This document shows, one piece after another, positions 1-11,545 of a stretch of 64,000 bases of DNA. The stretch comes from Sphaerulina vaccinii (lineage: Eukaryota; Ascomycota; Dothideomycetes; Mycosphaerellales; Mycosphaerellaceae). Position 1 is the stretch's first letter; each line of letters begins with the position of its first letter. The DNA is taken from contig JAKUDP010000009.1 in assembly GCA_022570795.1 (NCBI GenBank), positions 1,798,001 through 1,862,000 of the forward strand, written 5' to 3'. The position numbers and the translations under genes were made by a program. Below the pieces are notes generated by a model, which made no database searches, was not told the DNA's origin, and was given only the letters and a program-made list of their open reading frames with translations.

Positions 1-402
1 GATCGAAGAATGATCGTGTAGTGTGACTTGTTTCCTCATTGGGCATCGAAGACCACGATTCGTGACGTAGACATGAGTGTAGCTGCAGCAAGATACATGT
101 AATCAAGAAACGAGGTCCACAATGTACCAAAAAGTATGTAGCCGTTTGATGATGAGAACTGGATTGGTTGAGTTGATGAACACCCATGACGAAAGAGTAA
201 GCTAGCTTCAGGGTGTGCATTGTCTTGAAATCTTGCCGCACACAAACATCGCAGCTTCTTCCACACCACCGATACAATCCTACTCACCAACGATACGGAT
301 CTCACTGAGGAAGTCCTAGACACCTCCTCTTCGCCCTTCCACGACCCGTTCTTTCGAGCAACCTGATCTTCACCAACCCGGAGCTCCCTTATCAGCATCA
401 AA
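1..402. other. Upstream region of the reticulon gene
   Basis: No convincing gene. A long reverse-strand frame here has no recognisable domain and overlaps the first exon of the gene starting at 403. The stretch from about 240 to 400 is C/T-rich, like a fungal 5' untranslated leader. Confidence 0.5.
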
Positions 403-1971
403 ATGGCGGAGACAAGCGCCCAACAGCAATATCCCAACTTGAACCCGTACGCCGACTCGAATGGCGCCTCTACGACGACCTCGAATGGCCCAACAGCCAC
501 TGAGCAAGGCAAGAGCATTCTGAACAGTAAGGTAAGCGACAACTGTCCCTTTCTACCTCCAGCACCTCGTTCGCAGTCATGTCGATTGTTAGCAAGCAGG
601 GAAGGTACAAACATACACGTCACCTCCGCTCGCTTGTGCAGGCGACAACTTGTGTCCTTCTTGCTTCACGTACTGCTTCCTGTCAAGCACACTCGCTGCA
701 TACATCCAGCAACACACGCTGACACCTCCGACAGTTATCAGCATATCCGCCTACCTCGTCTGGAGATATACAGCCAGCAGAACCTAACATGATGTCTCTC
801 TCAGGTGCCCAGCAAACCGCAGCAGCCACTGCCAACGACATCAAGAACTCGCAGGTGGTCCAAGATCTCGCCAACGGCCCAGTAGCTCAGAAGGTTGGCA
901 ACGAGGCCACTGCCACCAAGAATGAGTTTGGAAACCTCGCCGCATCGCGCCAGACACCATCCACACAGACTGCAACTGGTCAGAACTTGACTCACTACCA
1001 CTCCTTCTTCTACAACCTCCTCTCCTGGGAGAACCCACGCGCGACTGCCATCAGTTACGCCACCATCGTCCTCTCCATCCTCGCCTTCCGATATGTCCCT
1101 GTCGCCAAATATGCCCTGAAGGCCATCTACATTGTGCTGGGCGCTACTGCAGCAGCTGAGATCGCTGGAAAGGTGGTTCTCGGTCAAGGCGTATCCACCA
1201 AGCTGAGACCGAAGAAGTACTACGTTGTTCCACAAGAGACACTCGAGAGCATCATAGTAGATGTTGTTGAGCTGGCCAACTTCTTCGTGATCGAATTCCA
1301 GCGCGTGGTCTTTGCCGAGAATGTCTACGCCACGGTTGCTGTGAGTTGAAGGCACATCATTGCAGCACTGGACCTTACTAACCTCACCTTAGGCTTTCGC
1401 AAGCGCTTTCTTGTCCTACTGGTTGATCAAGATCATGCCAAGCTGGGGTCTATTCCTCTTCTTCACCACCGTCGTCTACTTCGCACCACTCGTCTACATT
1501 ACCAACCAAGAGCTCATCGATGAGCAGCTCGGAAACGCACAGAAGATCGTGTCGGAGCAGACAGAGCAAGTCCGCACATTGGCAGCCGAGAACGCAAGCA
1601 AGGCATGGCAAGCTACCCAGAGTGCGACCAAGGAGTACAGCGCAAAGGCATCTGAGGCCATTGGCCAAGCCAGTGCGAAGACACAAGAGGCGTACGGTCA
1701 GGCCAGCGCGAAGACACAAGAGACATTTGCCCAGACCAAGCAGGCTGCTGTCGAGAAGGGCTATGTCAGCGGAGAGACAGCAGAGAAGGCTACACCAAGC
1801 CAGCTCGATGGAACTGGTGTCAGCAGCGCTGACTTCCCAACGGCACCAAAGCAGGAGCCAGCTGTCACTGAGGTAGTTGACCCTACCGCTGAGCTCGAGA
1901 CTCGGGCTGAGCTTAAGACTGAGTCTCACGCCGAGGGCAACAAGGAACCTGTCCCTGCTTTCGGTCCTTGA
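403..1971 (+). CDS. Reticulon-like ER membrane-shaping protein
   Basis: Proposed exons are 403-526, 805-1340 and 1393-1971 (412 aa). The first donor at 527 (GTAAGG) is preferred over the overlapping GTAAGC at 532, because only the former keeps frame with the acceptor at 804 (junction ILN-S-AQQ). The second intron (1341-1392) restores frame into AFASAFLSYW. A reticulon homology domain is visible: the opening LLSWENPRATAISY followed by a hydrophobic hairpin (about residues 113-165), then a second hydrophobic hairpin (about 222-258). The C-terminus is Ala/Gln/Lys-rich with repeated QASAKTQEAYG-type units, probably an amphipathic helix or coiled coil. Reticulons insert as wedges in tubular ER and bend membranes; that role is known for the family, not shown here. 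The first intron is long (278 nt) for this window. Confidence 0.85.
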
Positions 1972-2607
1972 ACGCTGAATACTTCGAGCCTGCGGGTAAA
2001 CCTCTGAACCCCTACTCTGGACAGCTCGTGATGAGCAATTGAGATCCATGGTATCACCTACGTTTCCGATATTTGCAGACCGGCATTACTGAGCGCTTGC
2101 GATCATACCTGGCATGGCGTTTGAGGGAAGGAATGGAGACAGGTCTGTACCACTATGGTTGTGCATGCCACCGGAGCAAGCACGGGCGAGCGTACATGTG
2201 TATCATGATCCTACTGTAGTATGACCACCGACATGTTTCATGTCTTCATATCAAGCAAGCGAGCGATGATTGTACTTTACTTCTTCATTCACCACGTCCT
2301 CCATCTTCCAGTGCGACTCTTTGACTTGACTCAATGTTGCAATACTTTCCTCATGCTCCTGCCCAAGAGGATACCCTGGTCGATGGCACGAGAGCTGATC
2401 CTTACCTGTCAGCAAGGAAGGCGTGCTTAGCGCTCCTGCCTTGTCATGCCATCATCGCTTCCACCCAATTAGTAATAGCTCGGCGACTTCATTGTTTCCG
2501 AATGTTGATATAACAACGACATCTACAGCGTTGAAAACATCGATTTACCAGCTCAAACGATTCTTACAACACCTCACTCGGCAAAAGAATCATAAGGACA
2601 AGCAAAG
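1972..2607. other. Intergenic, reticulon to GST
   Basis: About 640 bp without a supportable gene. The short frames present are low complexity or unrelated to known families. It should contain the reticulon 3' UTR and the GST promoter. Confidence 0.5.
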
Positions 2608-3480
2608 ATGACGACCAACGGACTGACGCCAACTACATTCGAAGTCAGCAATGGCATCTCGAAAGAAGCCAACAAATCCGATGCATTGACGAATGGCAAT
2701 AACGTCGTTGGACCTAAGATCACATGTGAGTGATTCCAGCATAGGCTGATGATGTGTATGATTGACTAACAACAAACAAAAGTGTACACCAACCACAGAT
2801 GTCCTTATGCCCATCGTGCACACATCACGCTATCTGAACTGGGCCTTCCGTTCGAAGAAGTCATTATCGATCTCGATACTCCACGTCCTCAGTGGTATCT
2901 AGACATCAACCCCCGAGGTCTTGTGCCCAGTATCAAGTACGCTGTTGAAGGCATCTACGACGAAGAGATTGTCACCGAAAGTGCCATCGTAGCACAGTTT
3001 CTTGCCGACTCATTTCCGGGTCCTCTCCTACCTGGACCTAAGGACTTCCCCACTGCTCCATTAGTCAGAGCTCGAATTGCCTTCTTTGTGGATACATGGA
3101 ATAGCAAAGTTTCGAGCTTCTGGTTCGGAGCGCTGATGGCCGAGGGCGAGGAGAAGGAGAAGAAAGTTGACGAGTGGGTTAAGGCTGTTGAGAAGGAGAT
3201 TGAGCCACTTCTGGCTGATGCTGGACCGTTCTTTGGTGGGAGTAAGGACTTTACTTTCGCTGAAGTCCATGCCGCGCCGTTCGTTGTGAGGTGGTATGCA
3301 CTTGCGAAGTACGAGGATCTCTTGCCAGCGAGCTTGATCAAGCGATTCGATGCGCTGCCGAACTTCTCGAAGTGGGCTAAGGCAATTGGAGAGAAGGAGA
3401 GTGTCCACACAATTGAGTGGGATTCTGGTCCTGATGCGATCAGGAAGAAGCTAGCTAGCATCAAGGCTGTTAAGAAGTAG
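2608..3480 (+). CDS. Glutathione S-transferase, omega/CPYA type
   Basis: Exons 2608-2725 and 2783-3480 (271 aa). The ATG at 2608 gives a 39-residue polar N-terminal extension. The 57-nt intron (GTGAGT...AAAG) joins KIT-L-YTNHRCPYAHR. The thioredoxin-fold N-domain carries CPYA, the cysteine-type active site of omega-like GSTs and dehydroascorbate/thiol transferases. It is followed by the cis-Pro segment GLVPSIKY and the glutathione-contact segment EEIVTESAIVAQFL. The all-helical C-domain fills the rest. The likely role is glutathione-dependent thiol transfer or deglutathionylation in the cytosol. The Lys-rich tail KKLASIKAVKK is immediately followed by a degenerate duplicate of its own coding sequence (see repeat at 3421-3540). 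Confidence 0.88.
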
Positions 3481-3540
3481 GGATTTTGGGGCCTGATTGT
3501 GCTCAGGAAACTAGCCAGCGTTAAGGTTGCTAAGAAGTAG
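3421..3540 (+). repeat. 60-bp tandem duplication of the GST 3' end
   Basis: The last 20 codons of the GST (3421-3480) are followed directly by a diverged copy (3481-3540). Both end in GCTAAGAAGTAG or TTAAGAAGTAG. The copy sits in the same frame after the stop and would read RKLASVKVAKK-stop, against KKLASIKAVKK-stop in the gene. It now lies in the 3' UTR. Confidence 0.8.
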
Positions 3541-3743
3541 GATGTAACACTCATGGTAGAAGGGATGGCGAGGACGGCGACGAAGATCGACCTGCTATCG
3601 CTATCAATGAGATTGCAAGAACAGACGTATAACAGATGAGACAGTGAAAAAGTGACAGACATCATTCAACATATCGTACCATTCATTATGTACATGCGTA
3701 GCATCGTGACAAGCCTAACAAGAGCTCTATGTATATCATCTGT

Positions 3744-5765
3744 CTACATCTTGTGAACAGAGCTATTCTTAGACCACCTTCTAAATGTCTTGCCAAAGTA
3801 GTAGAAAGGTATGGCGAACAGACACCATAGAGTGATGAGACTCATGTTGGTCATGATCGGTGGGATGAATCCACTCTTCATCACCCAAGGTGTGATGAAT
3901 TCTGCGAATCCATAGCCCCACAAGTTCTTGTTGACAGTGATGGAGACCATGAGCGAGCCGGCGACAGGCTTGTAGGAGTCGACGGCATAAGTGGTGACCA
4001 TGGCAGGTAGAGCGGCGACTTGAATACCGGCGCACGCGTAGCCGACGATGACAATGACTTCCCAAGGCCACTTGCGGTCGTAACCGAATGCTACGATGAA
4101 GTTGCCCAGGATCATGATGATTACGTATGGGACTGTATCACCGTTAGCGAGATTTTGTGTGCTGTGGGGCAGAGGTAGGACATACTCATGGCCGGCAGAC
4201 GCATCTCAGGCTCTCGAATGCCACGATTCGCCTTTGTAGCTCGCGCAGAGACCCAATCACTCAGTGGTCCAGCTGTGAACAAGCCGATCATGGCGCCGAT
4301 CAAGATTGCGAAGTTCATGAAGCCGATAGACTGCGAGCTGTAGTTATAAGGTGGAGCAGCAAAGTTTTGCGACTGAGTGAGGTTGATCGTGAGGAAAGAG
4401 CTGCAGGACCAGGACACCACAAAGGATGAGAACTCCACGATCGGGAATGCGAACAACTTCCATGGGATCCAGAGGTCCGTAAGCATGCTCTTCCAGGGGT
4501 TGGCAGTGGGCATGTAGATACCCCATTGACGCTTGCTGGGTGCTCCTTTTCCAAGCCAAGGATCACGGTTCGCGGTAGAAGTTGGCTGAAGTGGGTTATG
4601 ACTCTGGATGCGTGTAATGTTGCCACCACTCTTCTCAGAATCCTGCCAATCATCAGCGAGAACCATTCTCGGTCGCTAAGCGATGTCAGCACATACGTTG
4701 ATGATGAACTTGCCAACGTTTCGGACGTTGTAAAGCACATACCTCCTGACTGTCAGCACTACTCGATGACTTGGTCTCAACTCTCTTGACTACTGACGAT
4801 GTACCAATCTCATCTGGGTGAAGACGGTGCCATTTGGTCTCTGGAAACATGACTTTTGTACTCGTCAGTTGCGATCTCTTTCGAGTATGCTTCGGCAACA
4901 CTTACAAACAACCATGGCAAGTGAGATACCGATCAGGCCAGTGTTGAGCCACCAGAAGCTTCGCCATCCCAGGTGCAAGGCCATAGATCCACTGACAATC
5001 TACAACACGTTAGACAAGATTGAAAATCGCACAGAGGCATGCACTTACTGGTCCGACCATCAAACTGCCCATATAAGCTACCCAGTATAGTGTATTATGG
5101 TAGCCACGGTCGTGTAGGAAGAAGATGTCCGCGATGACTGCAGGCTGAATGGTCTCTGCAGGACCAGCTCCGATTCCATTCAAGATACATGCGCCCATAA
5201 AGGAACCATATGTTTGTGCTCGTGCTCGCCAGATTGTGGATATCAGACAGACGATTTGCGACAGGATAAGGACAGGTCGACGACCGCAAGATGTGCTGAT
5301 GGGCACCCTGAGAAAACGAATCAGCAACGAGACTTGGACTAGCAGTAAAAGGCTTTCTCACCAGATGAAGTTACTGAACCCTAGCACCAGAATGCAAACA
5401 CCTGTAAATTTGACGACGTCGTGAAGATCAGAATTGAATTCCTTGATGTAGTCGCCAAACATAGGTGCTAATGCCAATGGTCCAAAGCCTTGTGTGAATG
5501 TGACCATTGTTGTCGCGGTGATACACAGTATCTTCCATAATGGACTCCAGTTCAAGGGATCGTGAGGATCGTCCGACGGCTGTGGCACCAGCACATGCGA
5601 GCCACCTTTGACGAAGTGATGTGAACCGACATCTGTCATCACCTCCGTTCCAGGAACGATGTCGATGTGCAACTCTTGTTCCAGCTCATGGAGCTCCTGC
5701 ATTCGCATGTTCGTTAGCGGTATGTCGTCTGCCATGGTTGCACGTGGGAAAACGTGCTCTTGCAT
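3744..5765 (-). CDS. MFS transporter, DHA1-like (drug/polyamine type)
   Basis: Six exons are proposed: 5765-5362, 5307-5049, 4999-4906, 4852-4743, 4675-4186 and 4132-3744 (581 aa). Every junction has a GT donor and AG acceptor and keeps frame. An alternative start at 5735 gives 571 aa. The protein has a polar N-terminus, the fungal DHA1 signature DPHDPLNWSPLWK before TM1, GRRPVL after TM2, the GIGAGPAETIQP segment of TM4 and FMFPETKW before the central loop. The second six helices end near FAIPFYYFGKTFRRW. These motifs match the Hol1/Yhk8-like branch of 12-TM proton antiporters, which export drugs, cations or polyamines; the substrate cannot be told from sequence. It belongs to the same broad family as the transporter at 57.8-59.4 kb. 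Confidence 0.85.
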
Positions 5766-8288
5766 CTGCGTTCATCTCCATCTTGATCACGGTGGGGGGC
5801 CACGCCTCTTCAACCGGAAGATTTGAGTAGCTTCCGAGTGATAACGAAAAGGAAATCAATTATCAACCAGGAGGGAAAGGGTGATCCCTAAAGAGTGCTG
5901 CGTTCAGTGCCAGCCTTGGAGTCGAGACATGTTGCTCAGGGTGCCATGCTCATATTTATGAACCTCCATGCCTGTCAAACTCACGGCAGCTCCGCCATGC
6001 GTTTCAGGTCACCATTGGACCAGACTTCCACTACCATCTTGACCTCCCGCAACGGTACGTCCACAAGTTCACAGTCTGGACTCCTGGTTAGAGTTGTACA
6101 CGCCTCCATAATTGGACGGCAGTCGCGTGGCACTGGCGATCGATCATAAGCCTCTATTCCACAGCACATGGCTCTAGGGCCCACGGTGCACTGCCGGAAC
6201 ACCTGGTGACCAGGATTCCAATCATGTGGCGTTTGTTCATCGTGGAGTGCAAGCGGATTCTGGGGTAGAGCGCGGAGAAGACAACATGGATATGGAGTAG
6301 CCCCTCCTTTGGCGCCAGTATGTGCACATGTCTGGTCGCCTGTGTAAGCGATGTTGAAGAGCCGTGACCTCGGATAGTTGATACAGTGGCTGTTGTTGAA
6401 AGAGCACGGCAGATGAGGGCGAGACCATTGCCGATGGCTTTGCTGCATCACGATTGGGTACAATTTACGACGTCGCGGACTCGAACTCCTGACCACAGTG
6501 ACCAACAGCCTTCTCTGCTGCCCATAACATCCTAGAGAAAATCGCGCGTGTGCTGGGATGATTGTCTTGTTCTGTTCATTTGACTTTGTCTTCTTATCAA
6601 GGTAGCGGACCGCGGATTTGGCTGAAGCAGGCATCGGGACAGCAACCTCTTCTCATCATCAGGACCTTCGGCGCGAGAGTCGCACAACGCGCGCCATGCC
6701 CTGGTGACAGTTCCGAACAAAGGATGGGCGCGTCCTGCAGGAAGCTCCTCCTGCTGCATGTAATCCGATGCAGTCGCTGCTCTTCGGACGTGTTATCCGT
6801 CCGCCATCATCGGCTCGTTAGACTTCCAAGGCTGTAACAACATCTTCAGGCATTAAAAAGGCTATGTCTCCTAGGTGTCGCACGGGGCTGGATGCGATCC
6901 CTTTTGCGGAAGAGCAGGAAGCAAAATCCTGCATTTATAGCACAGGACAGGCTGGTAAAGTTCCGTGAAGAACAAACAAGAAGAAGCGAAGGAGTTTGAT
7001 AGTTCTACCGGCTGCGCACGTGGCCTCACGAACTTCATCGGAGAGACCCGCATTCGCACGTATATCTTGGCGATGATACGATGACACTTCCTCCGGACAT
7101 CATCAGCACCATTAACATGTTCGAGGACATCTGAGCAGTCAGGTCGCTGACATTTCGGATGCATGAGCGAGGTCTCTAGGACGTTCCGACAGCTCTGGTG
7201 GCGGAGTGTCCGCTCGGATAGACACCATGACCTTCACCTTCTTATTTGGTATCCCATCTTGTTGGCCCTAAGTTGGGACCGCAACCATCGCCAAAGTCAC
7301 AATACAGTGTCAGCACAAGCCAATAAGTCAGCCTCCAGTCGCGCATTTCGCCCTCCTCGGACTACGCGCCGAGCTTCCCAAATTCCAGGTGTCTCCAGTA
7401 CTGCTTCTAGAACGAGATGCTAACAGGTCACAGTAATTCGGATTGCCCATACAGTCGTGCTATGCTGTAGGCCATCACTGTAGCATGCCCAAGCAAGATC
7501 TGGCTATCTCGCAGCCAGACCCGTCAGCGAGTCCAATTCTCTGAGGTTAAAGCCATAAAGTCGTATGTTGCTCTATTGTTGCAGGTCGACGATATGTGGC
7601 TGGTAACCGCAGCAAGCGACAATACCACTGGTGACATCGGCCAGTGGCTTCCGATTTCCAATATGCGCAGCTGAGCAGCTCGTGGCCAAGACCAATGCTA
7701 GATATTGGGCATAGTTGTGTACGCGACGATGTATGGAAGGCTGATGGCGAGTCTCCTGCGTGTACAGCGGCCAGCGAGCATGCTCCGCTACCTCACTACG
7801 GGATGACATGCGCGCCCGTTATGCTCGTGGCTGGGAAATGGGGATGATGCGGCGACTTCGGCGATAAACCTCACATTGAAGACAATAGCTATTTTCCCAC
7901 AATAGCAGCTTTCGACAATGGCACATTGGAAATCGGCTTAAGCACCAATCGCACAGCCTCACTACGGTCAGTTCACTATTGTCGAGTTGTTTCAGAGCTC
8001 TTCACAATTGGAAAGACTCATACTTCGCGTTGCTGGGCCTCGCGTCAAATAAGCACTTTTCTCGAGCTTGCATTCGACCTCTTCCTCTTCTTCTCAACAT
8101 CAGAAACACATTTCACATTCCACGACATTCATCTTACCTCGTGCAGGCACCAGGCAACATTATCACAAGACTTTTACCTTTACCATTCACTTTCACAAGT
8201 CACCTTACCGGCAGATCCCATCATCACAAGAACTATCCGACAAAGTCACAAGATCTATTTGCTCGCGCGTATAAACTCGAGTTTGAGC
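5766..8288. other. Long intergenic region without a convincing gene
   Basis: About 2.5 kb of ordinary base composition. Only a weak reverse frame at 5981-6634 deserves mention (listed separately). From about 8060 to 8288 the plus strand is strongly C/T-rich, typical of a leader upstream of the PHD-finger gene. Confidence 0.45.
5981..6634 (-). CDS. Doubtful ORF, no recognised family
   Basis: A 217-codon open frame. The first 80 residues look random and Arg/Ser-rich. The last 70 are more protein-like (DCRPIMEACTTL, CELVDVPLREVKM, with several Cys), which might be the final exon of an unrecognised gene. No start, splice partner or domain supports it firmly. Chance ORF is the main alternative. 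Confidence 0.25.
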   Translation of the reverse strand: MPASAKSAVRYLDKKTKSNEQNKTIIPAHARFSLGCYGQQRRLLVTVVRSSSPRRRKLYPIVMQQSHRQWSRPHLPCSFNNSHCINYPRSRLFNIAYTGDQTCAHTGAKGGATPYPCCLLRALPQNPLALHDEQTPHDWNPGHQVFRQCTVGPRAMCCGIEAYDRSPVPRDCRPIMEACTTLTRSPDCELVDVPLREVKMVVEVWSNGDLKRMAELP

Positions 8289-9845
8289 ATGAACTCGTCA
8301 GTGTCATGGATGGACGCCGCAGAACGTCAGAGCCACATGGAAGCCGCTCAGGCCAACGTGCGCGAGTTCGAAGGTGACAGTCCCGTCGTCAATGAACGCT
8401 ACAACAAGAAAGAGTACCGTACTCGTCGCACTCAACTTCTTGGCTTCATCGACCCAAACGCCAAGGTCTTACCGACCGCTACTGCAGATGCCGAGCTGGT
8501 CTTCGAATCTCAGCCAGACGTCCTCTCTGTCCAAGCAGTCCGTGCACGAGAGTTGAGCTGCTTTCTAGCTCCACTCCTACCGCTCCCTACGCAACAGAAC
8601 TGCGAGACTCTTACCGACTACGACGAATACCCTTCTCAAGAGTGGCAGCCCAGTGATCCACCTATCTTCCCACGAGAGCACCAGAATTCTCCTCCTCGGT
8701 CTTCCCGGCTCAGCGATGTCCAAGACCAAGCTGCTCAGAATAATTTGCTTCGGTTCCCACGACTACTTCATGGTCAGCAAACAGCAAACTTGTTTCCCGC
8801 CCCTCCATATGGCACCATCAACCCTCGCCTGCTTTCGAATGTTGGTATGGCTCCTGGTCTGCTCAACCCACCAAGCCCGGACACACTCATGCAGGTAATC
8901 TCTGATCTGCAATATCCTCCTGGTACTCGTCCGCGGCCACTGCCAAAGTACCAAGCCGACCAAGGTGTTGCATCGCTCGCCGGCCGTGGTATCTCCGTGC
9001 CTGTTAAGACGCCTCCAAAGTCCAATGGCAGGAAGCGCAGACTCTCAGAGATAGAAGAAGAGGGCAGTGAGTATCTCGAAGGTACCAATGCCGACCAAGC
9101 CATTGACCTCGAAGCCGCGGTGCGATCAGAAACTTCTCGCGAACCAGAGCGACCACGAAAGAAGTCAAAGAAGTCCCAGGCCTCTGGCAGTAGCCGCGCT
9201 CGCAAGAATCCGACCGGTGCGCGATCACGAAAACGAGGCGCTTCAGAGATGCCTGCCCTTTCCAGAGCGGCTTCCCAGGCTCCTTCTGCCATCCGAGGCG
9301 GCAAAGCTCCAAAGCCTGCGGCTTCAGGATCTCGCGCGGTCTCAGAGAAGCCTGTCACCAATAGCAACGTGAAGTGGCTATCGGCTGTCTCTGGCAACAG
9401 ACTTCCCAAGACCATGAAAGAGGCACAAGAGGCTGCCGTGGAGCGTAAACAGCTGCTCGAAGAGGCACATCAGATCCAGAACCGCACTGCACGCAATCTG
9501 GACTTCCCGCCCGAGTTTTTCAGCACCTACAACTTCACCGAAGACGAGAGAGCCAACATTGGCAACGACAATGGCCCCATCCGCTGCATCTGTGGCGAAG
9601 GCGAGGTCGCTGGAAAGCTGGACTGGATCCAATGCGACTCAGATGAGTGTGGTGTCTGGCAGCACGTTGAGTGTATGGGCGATGCTGTCCCAGAAGACGA
9701 AAAGAAGCGCGAGGCGGCCAAGTACCTGTGCCAGGTCTGTGATCCGTGGAAGCACAGGCGCACCATCCAGAAGCTCAGGCGATTGAACCCAGATCCAGTT
9801 CTTGCTGCTACCAAGGCTGAGCCTATCGACGACGACGACGAGTGA
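8289..9845 (+). CDS. PHD-finger nuclear protein
   Basis: Single exon, 518 aa, starting at the ATG MNSSVSWMDAAERQ. The frame is open further upstream, but that part is C/T-rich leader and not protein-like. The middle (about residues 235-385) is a disordered basic region with many SRKR/KKSKKS clusters, likely nuclear localisation signals. A C-terminal PHD finger (residues 433-480) shows C-x-C...CDSDEC...WQHVEC...CQVC, the C4HC3 ligands, with the WQH seen in Bye1/SIZ-type fingers. PHD fingers of this type read histone H3 tails, so a chromatin or transcription role is inferred. No SPOC, TFIIS or MIZ domain was seen, so an exact orthologue cannot be named. Confidence 0.85.
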   Translation: MNSSVSWMDAAERQSHMEAAQANVREFEGDSPVVNERYNKKEYRTRRTQLLGFIDPNAKVLPTATADAELVFESQPDVLSVQAVRARELSCFLAPLLPLPTQQNCETLTDYDEYPSQEWQPSDPPIFPREHQNSPPRSSRLSDVQDQAAQNNLLRFPRLLHGQQTANLFPAPPYGTINPRLLSNVGMAPGLLNPPSPDTLMQVISDLQYPPGTRPRPLPKYQADQGVASLAGRGISVPVKTPPKSNGRKRRLSEIEEEGSEYLEGTNADQAIDLEAAVRSETSREPERPRKKSKKSQASGSSRARKNPTGARSRKRGASEMPALSRAASQAPSAIRGGKAPKPAASGSRAVSEKPVTNSNVKWLSAVSGNRLPKTMKEAQEAAVERKQLLEEAHQIQNRTARNLDFPPEFFSTYNFTEDERANIGNDNGPIRCICGEGEVAGKLDWIQCDSDECGVWQHVECMGDAVPEDEKKREAAKYLCQVCDPWKHRRTIQKLRRLNPDPVLAATKAEPIDDDDE

Positions 9846-10102
9846 GGCATAAGCGATGCCCTTTGATGGACTGTACGAGAAATGAATAGAGCTTGACGAC
9901 TTGACGAGAACGAATGATACCCGCTTGGCGACGATGATTGCAAAGCATCATCAGATTGTACATTGTACATTACTCTTTCGACTGTATATACAGTTGCTGT
10001 AGCAGCAGCGCGCTGCTTTTGGGTATCTTGAAACAGTGCCCGCTTGAATTCAAACAGATGCAAATCATGCTCAGAACGCTATCAGTGAATCAAAGCCCGC
10101 AC

Positions 10103-11545
10103 TTAATGTATATGTGGCTCTTCGTGAAGTTCGTGTATTGGGCCCATTCTGGTGACTGACTGCAGAGAACTTCTTGCTGATCGCCCTCTACTGCCTGGAG
10201 ACGAGCGACCGCTTGGCGAATTGCTGTGTGCCAGTGGCATCTGTGGTGGTAGCAGAGGACTGTCTTGACCTGCTGGGCGCAGATCCGGACTGCCACGAGA
10301 TGTATCACCTCCAGCTACTCCAGCTGCGCCCTCGTATGCAGTGGTCAACAACGTCATATCAGAATCGTGGCGATGGTAATGTCGCGATGTTCTTTGTGGA
10401 GCAGGCTCTGGATCGTATAGCCATGCGATCTCAGGATAGGCTCTATTCGATCTGATGGATCCTGTTCTGGAGAGTGCGCCAAAGAGCGGCTTGCCCTGTG
10501 ATCTTCGTCGGAGTAACAGCAGAGCAGTGAGAATGATCAAGACCAGACCCGCTGCTGCGCCTGTTGCGATACCTGCCACAGATCCTTGCCGTAATTGTGT
10601 GCTGCTACTGGCAACTGGTGCTTCTGTCGAAGTGGCGCTGGGTAATGATGATGTGGTTGATGTAGGACGGGTTGCTGTAGAGAGTGTAGAAGAGCTGACA
10701 GTGTTCGTAATAGTTGAGGTCGAGGTGTCTGTCGTCCGTGAACTCGATTGACTTGTCGTGGATGTGGTCTCGTAGAATAGAGTCGTATCGATGTCAAGCT
10801 CTGAAGCTATGGAAGAGGCGACATCGCTGGGTAGTGCTGAATAGAGAACCGCGAGTGCGTTCGGCGGCTCCGTGGTGTCAGGCGCTGACCCAGTCCTGGT
10901 GGCGCTCATATCGCTCGACGCAGTCGTCGCCAAGATGATCTCATCTACGATAGATGTTCTGGTAGCAACGGCTGGCGGATTGTCGTTCGTTAACGATGAA
11001 TGTGGCAATGCTGTCGCGTCTGAGCCTGGTAGCACGAGTGTAGTCGACGCGACAATGTCGAAAGAAAAGTAGGTCGTTGCCTCATCCTGTCCATAACCGC
11101 CGGGATATGTATGTACTACTGATGTACCTGCAGTGGCTGCAGTGGCATGTGCCAAAAGCGTCGATGCTGCCACGCGAGAGGCTGAGCTCGCAGGATCGTC
11201 GTGTGGAGTGGCAGTGCTGAATTGCTTCAACAACGGAGCCGGATTGGCTGCAGAAGCTGTGAACAGGACGCCTAGATCCGTTTGCAGATCTGTTTGAATG
11301 GCAGAGGATCGCGTCTGATACATGCTAGTAGTGCATAGCGTTGTGCTCGCCGGGTTTGCTGTTGCTGTGCCAAGCAGAGTGAAAGCCTCAGATGTCGCGA
11401 ATGCAGCGGCACTTTTAGACGCTTGATAAATATCAGTAGTGTTCTCTCGTCGAATGAGAGACTGTGACGTACCATCTGCGCTGATTGCAAATGCATGAAT
11501 GGAGCACACGATTAGTAGCCACAGCAGAACGCAATCAGGCTGCAT
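10103..11545 (-). CDS. Mucin-like single-pass membrane protein
   Basis: 480 aa from the ATG at 11545, chosen because it begins a signal peptide (MQPDCVLLWLLIVCSIHAFA). The ectodomain is very rich in Ser/Thr/Ala with long STTSS tracts near the membrane (about residues 255-315), expected to be heavily O-glycosylated. One transmembrane helix (about 325-348, GAAAGLVLIILTALLLL) is followed by RRR stop-transfer residues. The cytosolic tail of about 130 residues is Pro/Ser/His-rich. This is the layout of fungal wall sensors (WSC/Mid2/Msb2-like), but no WSC Cys domain was found, so sensor function is only an inference from architecture. The frame continues upstream of the chosen start without protein-like character. 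Confidence 0.75.
   Translation of the reverse strand: MQPDCVLLWLLIVCSIHAFAISADGTSQSLIRRENTTDIYQASKSAAAFATSEAFTLLGTATANPASTTLCTTSMYQTRSSAIQTDLQTDLGVLFTASAANPAPLLKQFSTATPHDDPASSASRVAASTLLAHATAATAGTSVVHTYPGGYGQDEATTYFSFDIVASTTLVLPGSDATALPHSSLTNDNPPAVATRTSIVDEIILATTASSDMSATRTGSAPDTTEPPNALAVLYSALPSDVASSIASELDIDTTLFYETTSTTSQSSSRTTDTSTSTITNTVSSSTLSTATRPTSTTSSLPSATSTEAPVASSSTQLRQGSVAGIATGAAAGLVLIILTALLLLRRRSQGKPLFGALSRTGSIRSNRAYPEIAWLYDPEPAPQRTSRHYHRHDSDMTLLTTAYEGAAGVAGGDTSRGSPDLRPAGQDSPLLPPQMPLAHSNSPSGRSSPGSRGRSARSSLQSVTRMGPIHELHEEPHIH

Noticed and set aside
36..623. 195-codon reverse ORF overlapping the reticulon start
   Set aside because: Antisense to a well-supported exon, no domain, random-looking composition.
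801..1355. 184-codon reverse ORF
   Set aside because: Mirror frame of the reticulon exon; low-complexity Val/Glu/Gly pattern typical of antisense reading.
6450..6500. B-box-like AGTTCGAGTCC on the minus strand, a possible tRNA gene
   Set aside because: No A-box at the right distance, and the flanking bases do not form T-stem or acceptor pairs. Probably chance or a very old relic.
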